From the NCBI GenBank assembly GCA_034509425.1, contig JAVTVJ010000220.1:1240001-1304000 (forward strand): a DNA stretch of 64,000 bases, in the 5' to 3' direction. Source of the DNA: Eopsaltria australis (lineage: Eukaryota; Chordata; Aves; Passeriformes; Petroicidae). The position numbers and the translations under genes are program-made. Under the pieces are notes generated by a model. It worked only from the letters and a program-made list of their open reading frames with translations, was not told the DNA's origin and did not search any database. Positions 21,862-32,500 of this stretch are shown in pieces (position 1 is the stretch's first letter; the number at the start of each line of letters is the position of its first letter).

Positions 21862-24800
21862 GCAGTTATTTGCATTTCTGGTCAGAACCAAATTTGAGCT
21901 TATGGCAGCCAAATCCAACCTTTCTTTCTCAGCAGAGGAGACGTGGAGCCTGGGGGGAAAAGACCAAGGAGTGCAGAAAGGGCCTTACAGCTGGAGAGGA
22001 GGGGACCATCCAGTCAGTCCACTCATAAATCAAATCCAAGAGGAAAGAGGAGGGCTTGGCAAAAGCATCTAAATACTCTCGCAGAGGAGAAAATACACGG
22101 TAGCCAAAAGCTCCTTAATTGAGCAGAGAGAAGATGGCAAGAATCAATATCTGGCAGCTGAGGGCAGACATGTTGGAAATAAGGCATTAATATTTTACCA
22201 GGAGGAGCGATTAATCATCAGCAGAAACGTGGAGCAGCAGAGGTGGGGTCAGCACCTCTTTGCCTTTCCCATCACGACCCGCAGAGTTTCTCCCACAGCC
22301 CCGGGGCTGGGCCAGCAAGAGGGACTGGATCGAACCACACCGAGGCCCTGATTAGGTGATTTAATTAGAGGATGATGCATTTATCTTTAATCACGGTGGA
22401 GCCATGGAAAAGAGCAGCTCTTGTGCCCTGATGGCTTCTCTGGAGGAACTGTGAGATCCCTGGAGGCACTGGGCAGGTGCTTCCTTTCGCTTTGTCTCTT
22501 GGTTACCAGTGGTTGTGTTCTCGCAGACCTGTGGAGGGGACAGTGCTTGGTGGCTCTTCTTGGTGTCCAGCAAACCAGGCTGAGATTCAGAGAACAAATC
22601 TCAGTGAGCTCTCTGGCTGCTGGGGGAAGGAGCTGCTCCAGGACTTGCTGTCCACCCATGGGTCAGAGCATCCCCAGCCTGGCATCCTTGGGGACACGCG
22701 TGCCTGGGAGAAGGAGATAAAGGTCACAGGGCTGTTGCTGCTTTCCACCTCCTCGCCTTCTCCTTTCTGTTCTTTTCCTCCTGCTTCCTCTCCTCTCCTT
22801 TCCTTCCTCCTGCTGTTCTCTCCCGGTCCCCCATGCGATGGGGTAGGTGCTGTTGGTTATTGGGGGTTTAGCTGTGGCTCAGCAGCCCACGTGCAAACAT
22901 CAGGACCGTGTTGCAGAACCTCTGAGCCTTCCAACCCCACCACACTGCGAGCAGCCGATGCCCGTGAGCAGCCCGGGACCTCTCCTCCTCTTCCTCTCAC
23001 CGAAACGCCTGTCCGGGATGATGCACAACGAAAGGCAAAGATTGTTTTGAAAAGGAGGATGAATGGAAGGAAAAAAGGCACATGAGAAGGATGGCAAGGT
23101 AGGGAGGGGCTCTTCCTGAACGCTGGGTGGGGGCACTGGGGAGGAGCTGCTCTCCCGTTATGGAGCAGGAACCTCAGGCCCGCAGGAAAGTCCCCGGCGG
23201 CTGCAGAGTCACTCGTGGTGGTGGAAGGACATGTGGTGGCCACGTGAACACCAAGGGCATTTGTCACAGCTCTGCAGAGCTCAGACAGACAGAGCTGGCT
23301 CTGGAAAATAGCTGGTTTTGGTGTGGTCAGGCACTGGCTGTGAAGAGGTGAAGGATTCCTGACACGGATCTCGCTGGGAGGCAATCCCAGGCTTTTGAGT
23401 AATTCCTGCTTGGCCCTTAGAGGGACAGTGTCACTGAATGCTGGGGAAAGGGACACTGGGGAAAGCCTGGATCGTGCTCCGTAGCTGCAAGCTCGTGTCC
23501 TTGCAGGGAATGCAGCGAGAATTGGACTCACCTGGGCTGGGGATGTCCAGGTGTGACACTCTTGCTGAGGTGTCCCCGGACAGCCGGGTACAGCTGGAGC
23601 ATCCCCGCTCCCGCAGCAGGACTCGGGGATTGCACTACCAGGGATTTCCTCCTGGTGGGAGCTGCCGGTGCCCAGCGTGCCTGAGCGCACGGATGTGGGA
23701 GGAGCACATTTCATTATCATCTTACCCTGGCCATTACAGTCCTCAGGGGGATTAACACCGCGCGTGTTCCGCTGTCTCCGGGAGAGGGCTGCGATTTCTC
23801 AGGTCACCCACCCGGTAAAATCACACCAGTGCTGCTCTAGATGCTGAAAATTGGGGTGGCCAGGCTGGCACGTCCTCCTGATCCAGCCTTCTTATTTTAT
23901 CCTGGTGAAACGTCTTTGCCCCTGAACTCTGTGGGAGCTGCATTGGATAGAAAGAGCAGAAAAATAGCTGAGCTATAAATAACATTCAAAACCAGGCAGG
24001 GACCTGCAAGAAGCAAAGATGGTGTCTCTGTGATGTGGGCTTGGAGGAATGATTTTGCCACCAGCAGATGGTGAAAGGTTTCCCTTTGTGAAAGGTAGTT
24101 CAGAGTGGAGGACATTAAATCCATGAAACCAGTGATTTGATGACAAAGTTTGGTGTTTTGCATCCTTGATGACAAGGTCCTGCAGGGACTCTGGGGCAGT
24201 TTTCCTTCTGGTCAATGTTAATGAGGGCTGGCAGGGCCGTGCTGGAGGCCTGGGGCAGCTGCTCCTGAACCTGACTGTCTGCCAGTGCCCTGACCTGCTC
24301 CCCAGGTCGGGCTGCCCCGGCACTCCCAGGGGATGTCACACAGCAGACATCAAGGGATGTCCCCAGGGATGTCCCCAGCGGGAGCAGCAGCTCTGGGCTC
24401 AGCTGGAGAGGGAGGAGCAGCAGCATGGGGGGAGCCAGAGCCCCAACCCCATCCCTGCCTCAGTTTCCCCAGTTGCCAGGTGGGAGCAGGAGCAGCTTTA
24501 CTGGAACGCAGTGAATTGGGGTGAAGCTCTACAAAACACAAGGTCCTGTGCCAGGACTGCTGCCCTTCAGCACACCGGGAGTCAGTTTTGGAACCAGCAG
24601 GTTGGGAAGAAGGACAAACTCCAGCATTTTCACAGTCCTGGTGGGTCTGAGAGAGGGGGAAGGGGTGACTTGGGGTGCAGCAGCAGCATTACATAGCTCC
24701 CAGCCGTGTCCTGAGCACTTGGTGCCTCAGTTTCCCGACCTGCAGCATTCCATGGGGGGATGCACACCCTGCAGCACGCACGGCTGGGAGGTGGTTTCTA

Positions 24801-26017
24801 GGTTAGAAGGTGACCTCTTCCATTAGCAGCAGGGACGCTCTTTTTCCTGAATTAGATGGTGGTTTGGAGGCTTTCCAGGGCCAGCATCACTCTGCCTGAT
24901 AGCGCTGAGTTTGCTCTGGAGGCGCGGCTGTGCCCGAGCCAGCCGGGGCTGCAGCTGTGGAGAGCTGCTGGCACCTCGTGTGTCCCCAGCCAGGCACAGC
25001 TGGATCAGCCCAGCTGCTGCATCCCTGCCCTCTGATACCTGCACGGGACATTCTGGGGGTCTCTGTGTATGCATGGAGTCCCTGCACATTATAAATCTGG
25101 AGATGAGGGATTTCCCAGTCCTGTCTGAGTCAGGAATGCTCAGGTGGTGTCTCCAGACCTCCCCTGCCAGCAGGTCACCCTGGGTTATCAGCTCCCCTCA
25201 AGCCAGGATGGGATTTCCAAGCCATCCTCACATGGTGACAATGACATCGGGCAGGAGTGCCACCCACCTGAATCCAGGAGTGATTCGTGGTTCCCAGTCC
25301 ATTCCAGGGCATTGAGGAGCACTGGGAGCTGCCACACGGCCTTGGCCGCATCTCCTCCAGCCGCTGCCCACTCGGGGCTGCCCTGAGCAGCCCTGCCCTG
25401 GGCTAACGTGACAAGGGCAGCCTTGTCAGCGATGCCACCCTGTGCCTGAACGTCCTCCACAAACAAGCAACAGCCAAGAGATTTGCCGGAGTCAGGACAT
25501 TTTTAGAAAGGCTAATTAAAGCCCATTTTCACCCTGTGCCTCTCTCTGAGCAAAAGCATTTAGCAGTGACCTCAGAGTGAGTGAATTTGCACTTGAGCTT
25601 TCCGTTTCACCTCTAAAAAATGGGATTGCTCCGTAAACTCGTTAGTGAAAGTAACTCCTGATGCCTTGGCTCCTGACCAGGATGGGCCCCGCCAAGTCCT
25701 GCTGGGCTCTGCTCTCCTCCCACTGCACTTTGCCTGGGCAAGGGGGACCCCTTAGTACACACCATGGAGAAATACAGGGCCTCTCCAGGCTCTGTTTCCA
25801 GGGACAAACCCATCCAGGGGTACCTGTGCTGGTGCCAAGGAGCTTGGCTGAGCTTTTCCACTGGTGTTTTGGGTTACACAAGTGAAACGGCCCTCCCTTG
25901 ATCTGGGCCACCTTGGAGGTGACAGTGGCTCCTCCACGGCCACCTGCCTCGCTCTCCCCTGCTGCACATCCAGCCTGCAAACCGCTCACCTTGCCCTTTG
26001 TGCTCTTCCCTGCCCAG

Positions 26018-26576
26018 CTGTGCTTCATGATGACCTCACGCACCATGTTCTACGGGTCCTCCTCCACCATGGCCCCGCCGTCCAAGAGCCGGCTGAAGCG
26101 CCAGAGCCGCCTCTTCTCGCAGGTGCTGTACCGCACCCTGAGCTACAAGGACCGCAGCTCGGCCTCCGCCTCCCCTGCAGCCGCGGAGGATGACCCAGCC
26201 GAGCTCTCCACGCAGCTCTCGGCCCCTGGCATCCTGAAAATCTTCGGGGGCAACATCTGTGCGGGCACCAACTACAAGAGCGTGCTGGTGACGGGCAGCT
26301 CCGGGGCGCGGGAGCTGGTGAAGGAGGCTCTGGAGCGCTACGGGCTGAGCCAGCTCAGCGCCGGGCAGTACGCGCTCTGCGACGTCATCGGCCGCTTCCA
26401 GGGCCCCGACAAGCAGTGGCAGACGGAGGGGCTGAGGGTGCTGGGTGACCACGAGAAGCCGCTGCTCATCCAGGACCTCTGGAAGCCCAGGGAGGGCTTC
26501 TCGCGCCGGCTGGAGCTGCGCAGGAGGGCGGAGGTGGAGGAGATGGCAGCCAGGGACGTGGACACCACCACTGCAG
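26018..26576 (+). CDS. RADIL: RADIL exon 2: N terminus and RA domain
   Basis: The first coding exon, with acceptor at 26016-26017. It encodes a basic serine-rich N terminus (SKSRLKRQSRLFSQ) and then the Ras-association domain from about ILKIFG to WKPREGFSRRLELRRR. This domain binds GTP-loaded Rap1. The basic KSRLKRQ stretch may also bind membrane or partners, which is inference. The exon ends in phase 1 (G/GTCAGA) and joins GC at 31940 to make the conserved AGINAQARK sequence. Confidence 0.9.
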
Positions 26577-29500
26577 GTCAGAGCTGGGTGTGGGGCAGGG
26601 ATGCACCCCCAAATGCCCTCCCACACCAGCAAGGTTTGGGTGCAGGGGGTGGTGCAAGTGGGAGGGTGGCCACATTTTGGCTGCAAAGCTCCTGGGTTGA
26701 GGCAGGACTCAGCACTCTCCTGCATCAGTTTGGTGTCTGTGACCTCAAATATTTACCCCAGCAGTTCAGGGGTTAATACCAAACGCTGCTCGTGGCTGGG
26801 GAGCAGCAGGCAAGAGCATCAGTGCTTCCTGCTCTTCCCATCAGTGAACCAGCACCATGGCATCCCAGCCTCGTGCCTGGCAGAGCACTGCCCTGCTCCC
26901 CTGCACCCCCACCTCCCTCTGGGCATCCCCCAGGCCTGGCACCCCGGGCAAATCTGCAGGAGCAATTAAGGAACATGAAAAGCTAATGAAGAGAGAGCAA
27001 TGTAGGGCAGGAGAGCCCCTGCAGCAGTGCCTGATGGAGGCCAGGGCTGGCAGGAGGAGATAAGTGCATCATTAGGAACCAGCAGGTTAATAAGTGACCC
27101 CAGCACATAGAAATGAAGCTTTCCTCCTCCCACCCTCAGAAAAAAGCCCTGTGAGGATGAGGGCAGAAAGGTATAAAACCAGATTTTTACTTGCACAGTG
27201 TGCTTGCTGGGTCAGAGCTGCTGACAGAGGGGTCTGGACCAGGCTCCAGAGGATGGGCCCTGAGTGGTTCCTCATGCCTGTAGGAAAGGGTTGTTACTGT
27301 CAGAACTGAACTGATGGTGATGCAGGATTACTCTGTGTGCTTGGCAAAGAAGAGCCAAGTTTCTCCCCCACCAGCAGCAGAACAAATGATCCAGCCTGTC
27401 CCACACCAGGGGGGACACAGCTCCTCTCCCACCCATCCTGACAAAGGCTGGAAGGAGCCCAGGCACACGGGGAGGGAATCCAGCCATGGGCATTCCTGGG
27501 GAGGGCAGAGGCAGCTGGAGCCCCCCAGCTGCAATTTTCAGTTGTGATTTCACCTGGTGCCTGAGGAGGAGATGGGGCTGCCCCCATCCTCACCGTGTCC
27601 ACTCTGCTCATGGAGGGGATGCCACAGGTGCTCCCAGCTCCTTGCACGTGGGACACTGAGACAAAGTGTGGCTCCTGCCAGAGCCTGGGCCAGGGATGTG
27701 GATGCTCTGCTCTTCTCTTCAGCCGGGATCAGAGAGATGTGAAGCACTCTGGGGGAGCAGCGACTCTAAAAACAGCTTCTGTTGAGCAGAGGGAAGGGCA
27801 AGAGCCAAGTGCAGTGCTTGCAGCACACGGTGGGCAGGGCCACGTGGCAGCTCCCTGCCTGAGCCCAAGGTCACATCCCCTCGGCCTCAAATCCTCCCCC
27901 TTGGATGCAGAAAGCAACTTTCCTGCCCCTGACCTGGATCCTGGGTGGGCTGGGAGCCGTGGGAGTGCCAGGCTCCCACACAGGCTGGGGAAGCAGCAGG
28001 GCCTGGGCTGCCCAGCACAGGAGCAGCATCCAGCTGGCCTGGGACTGGTACCCTTCGGTCATTTCCGATGGAGGAGCAGTTCCTGATAGGATCCTGTGCT
28101 CTGGATCTGGAAATGAGCCCGTTATGCTTTCGTTATCACTTCATTTGTTTCAGCACTCCTGGGTGGGGCCGTGGAAATTCCCCATTTTTTTAACCTTTGG
28201 GCATTTTCCATAGCTGACCAAGCTCTTCCAAGACAGAAGCTACACCCACAGTCAGGCTGTCTGCTCTGCAGGCTGCACGGCCCATGGTTGTCTCACCTGG
28301 TGAGATCTCACCCCTGCAGCCCTTTCTTTTGGTGGCACCAGGGGCTCTGTCACCCGTCTCACCCTGGGATGCTGTGGGGCTGGGACCACCCTTTCCTGCA
28401 AACTGCCAGGAATGAATGTGAGTGGTGCAGCCTGTGACCCAGCACCCCAAAAAGGCACAAAACTGGTGTAAGGGGAATTGACCATGAGTGCCCTCTGCCA
28501 GGGTCACCCTTGTCACCAGGCTCAAGCTGGCAGAGGTCCCCTTGCTGAGCAGCAGCTGCCTGCCCAGGGTGCTGAGGCACTGGCATGGAAAACACGACAT
28601 CTGTGCAAAAATAAAGGGAATTTAGGCTTGCAGCTCCCTCAGGGAAAAGCAGAGGGATGCTCAAATCACCCCCAGGGCAATACCTGCAGGCCCTTCCCCT
28701 CAGAGGGCATCACTGGAGCAGCAGGGCTGGGAGCACTGGGGTCACACAGGTGCATTGCTGGCTGGGGGAAAGGCTCCACATCCATCCGTGACCTGTTAGC
28801 AAATAGCTTAAGAGTTTTATCTGCTCAGTTACCCATTATCCTAATTAGTTTATTAGCTGCTTCCCACTGGGGAGGACAGTGCTGGCTCCTCATGCCACTA
28901 ATTAGCAGCACAGGTAGAGCCTCTGCAGCAAACGAGGCAGCCCCTCTCTCCCTGCTCCTTTTGGGGGGCATTGGGGCAGCAGTTTTGGAGATGTAGGGAA
29001 AGCACCCACAAACTGGAGGGTGCTGGAGGGAGGTGCAGCCCTTGGCATCTCAATGGCATTCATTTTTCCAAAATATCCCCACTTTGTACCAGCTCCTGTC
29101 CTAACTGGAGCTTTCCCAAGAGGCTGGAGGCTTGAACTGCACACGCAGCTCCAGAAAGTTGGGATTTAAGCCTATTATTCTAAAAGATGCTCTGGCAAGT
29201 GCCTTTGAGGATCTGGCTTTGATATACCTTAGCACAACTGCATCCAGGGAAGATTCCCTGCAGAGTCTGCAGAGCAATTACATTAGGAAGGACTAGCCTG
29301 GTGTTAGTCCCTCCTGGGTACATTCAAAGCATTTCTTCTTTCCTGGGGCCCATGGAGTTATTTGTTGATTTATTTCTCAGCCAGGAAAAGTGAACCTCTT
29401 TCCTCAGCTGAAAAAGAGGCAGATCCCAGCCAAGATCCCAGCTAAGACCACAACTAACAGCTTTTCCCCTGGGATGCAGGTTGGGTTTGGAGGCAGCAGC

Positions 29501-32500
29501 TTGGTGTGGTCTGGTGCCAAGGGGTGCCCAACTCTAAGTGTGTGATCCAGCCCTGTGTTAGGATCTGATTAGGGATAGAAGCCTCTGCCTGAACTGAGGT
29601 GCAAACGAGACAAATGCTGAAGGAAATAATAAGAGAGAGCACTCTTGCTTTGAGCTGATGGTTTCTTGGGTTGGTGGTTGTGAATCTCCCCTGCCAGAAC
29701 TACCTCTAACCCAGTCCGAGCTGATTCAGCACAGTTGCTGAGTTGCTTCTATTAGTTTCTTCCTTATCGTGGGAGTTCTGCCAAATGTCCTTGTGGCCTG
29801 TAAATTCTGTATCCTTTGTGCCCACTATCAGTGGTACATCCTTTTTCCCAAGCCTTGTTAACCTCCCCCTAGGCCTGACATCATTGGAGCTTGTCCAGCC
29901 CTAAACTTTAACAAGGCCTAGCCCCCCAACACTGGTACCACCTTTATACAGTCCAAGTCCTGGCTATCCAGGGAGGAATGTAATAATTGGGGGTGCTCTT
30001 TAACTCCTTGCACCCTGTTCCCGTCCCAATCTCCCTGTGGATTCAGCAGCCACTGGCTCTGTCCTGGCTGTGCTGCACTGGAGATGTTCAGGCTGAGTTT
30101 TGGGTGGGTTAACCTGCACATGCTTGGGAGGACAAAACAGTACCAAAGGATTAAAAGAAACCTAACCCAGTTTTATGGAGGGACTTTGTTATGCTCAGGA
30201 AAAGAGCTGTGTTTATCTTTCCAGCACAGCCCCGGGGTTAGCTGGAGCCTGTGATGGGGGCTCTATCGGCGGTGAAAATGCAGCTTTTTCCTACACCAAA
30301 TAAATACAGAAGCTTCCTTTCCCTCGATAAGGGGCTGCTGATGGCCTGGCTCTGCAGGCAGTGGGACCCCTGCTCTGTCCCACTGAGCTCCAGCAGTAGC
30401 TGCTCCCCAGGATCCAGCCCCACTCCTCCCTGCTCCCACCGGCTGGTCTGGGATCTGCATTGTCCCAGCTGTCCTTCATCCCTTTGGCCCATTTCCATGC
30501 TGTGGGTTGGGGACAGCTCCTGGGGGGAGCTGAGGTGCCCTGCAGACACGTTTGGGGTGGCCTTTGGCATGCCCAGCGGCGTGGCTTGGGTGGGCTCGTT
30601 GTTCTGCCCGGGTTTCCCACCCGTGCGGTGCCGCACGGGGCGGGAGCGGGGCCGATTGCCTTTTTAAGAAGGACACGGGGCACGGGACCGCTTGGGGTGG
30701 CTTGACTGTGCCTTGCCCTAATCCCAAGGCATGTAAACAGCAGGGGCTATTTTCTCCCTGTCCCACCCCCCTCCCCATCCCCATCTCTTTGATTTTCCCA
30801 GCAAAGGAGCGCTCCATTTAAAACAAACAAACAAAAAAATGTATTTCAGAACCGGCAGCCCATTCCTCACCAAATAAGGCAGATGATTTTTTTTTTTTTT
30901 GGGTCTGAGCTTGTGAGTGTCCCTTTAAGCAGCCCTGGGCACCAGGCTCTGTGCTTTGCCGTCCCCAAATCCCGCCGGCTGTCCCCAAATCTCGCTGTCC
31001 AAAGCCTGCTCCCTGCTCGGCCGAGCCGGGAGCAGGGCTCTGGCTCTGGTGCTGCGCCGACAACGCTGCACTGCTGCTCCTGCAAGCGAATCCTTTAGGT
31101 TTTTTCCCTCTCTTCGTCCTCCCCGAATGCCAGTGACCTGCTCCCAGGAGGCTGCCCAGCTGAGGTACGAGCATCGCCCTTCGGACACACAACTTCTGAT
31201 TTCTCCTGCAGAGGTCAAGGCACGCTCGCAGCGCGGAGGGACCCGCGGGGACCCCCCCGGGGCTGGGGATGCCGTGTGAGGGGCTGCTTTTGCAGCTCGG
31301 CCAGGCCTGTTCATTCACTCCGACTCCTGTTTGTCTCACGGACAGACAGCTCTGCCCGAATTGATGCTTGGGAGAAGTTAATTACAGCTTGTTCCTGCTG
31401 CAGCCGGGCTCCACTGCAGCTCCCATGCCTGGCTGATGCTCCGGGGAATTCGGGGGGGTCTCTGCGGTTCCCACTTGCTGCTGGCGACCGAGTGCCGGAG
31501 GGCTGACAGCAGAATCCGGGCTCTTTTTTTTTTTTCTCTTTTTAGCAAAGATTGAGTGAAATTTCTTTTTAGCAAAGATCTCCTCTCCCCCCAAGCCCTG
31601 CAGTGTGGCCAGGGCAGGTGGGGGATACTATGGACCGGCTGCTCTCCGTTCAGGGAGGTTTGGGGGGAACAGGGAGGGTTGGGCCACCCCCCTTTTAGCG
31701 ATGGCATTAGGACACTAAACTCTCCGCGCCGGTGTCTTGGCGTCACCCTTCGGGGAGGGCAAAGGACCAGGGACATCGAGCCAGGGTGGGTGCGCAGCGC
31801 CGGGAGGGTTCCGGCTGCTCCATCCCCGCTCCGAGCCGCAGCATCCCTCCAGGCGCGGGGAGCTGCGGCGGGGCGGGGGGTGCTCCCGGGGGGGCTGCAG
31901 GGGCTGAACGCCGCTCTGTCTCCCCCCCCATCCCCGCAGGCATCAACGCCCAAGCGCGGAAGCTGCAGCGGCACCGGGCGCGGGGGGCCCGGCGGGCGGC
32001 GGGGGCTGAGCGGCGCGGGCCCCCCCCGGCCCTGCGGCGCAGCCTCAGCGAGACCAGCCTGGGGACCCCGGCGCGGCGGGCAGGGAACGGGGCCGGGGCC
32101 GGGAGCGGGGCCGGGGCCCGGCTCCAGCGGCACTGCTCCACCCTGCCCGGCAGCCCGGCGGCGGCGCGGAGCGGCGGCAGCAGCATGCGGTACTCCCTCT
32201 ACCAGTCCCCGCACCTCCTGCTCCTGCAGGGCTACAGCCAGCAGCATGTAAGCACCGCGCCGCCTCCTGCGCACCCCCGGCACCCCCCGCTGCCCTCACA
32301 CCCCCCCAAAGCCCCGGGGAGCGGGGCTGCTTGCATGGCCGGAGCTGCTGGGGTCGAGGGTGGTGGTGGTGGTGCGGTGAGCATCGTTTAGGAAACGGGC
32401 TTGGGACTTGCAGCCTTGTCCCCAAGTGTGTCCCCAGCCTGTCCCCAAGTACGGGGAGCACGGAGGCAGGAGCCGTGACCCCCCGCAATGCCCCGGGGGA

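Larger units (their letters stand above)
19153..26017 (+). other. RADIL: RADIL intron 1
   Basis: A 6.9 kb intron from GTGAGT to TGCCCAG. It holds the 28-bp minisatellite and an A-rich repeat (separate entries). Around 21,000-22,400 it is AT-richer, with several homeodomain-type TTAAT/TAATTA motifs (22,190-22,390) that could be a conserved element. No intronless poly(A) polymerase gene (PAPOLB) is present, unlike in mammals. I see no coding exon here. Confidence 0.65.

Noticed and set aside
22857..23720. 287-residue minus-strand frame in RADIL intron 1
   Set aside because: No conserved domain, a composition typical of GC-rich intron, and competing frames on the plus strand.
31378..32283. 301-residue minus-strand frame
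   Set aside because: Antisense to RADIL exon 3 and the CpG-rich DNA before it; no domain, and low-complexity Arg/Pro/Gly composition.
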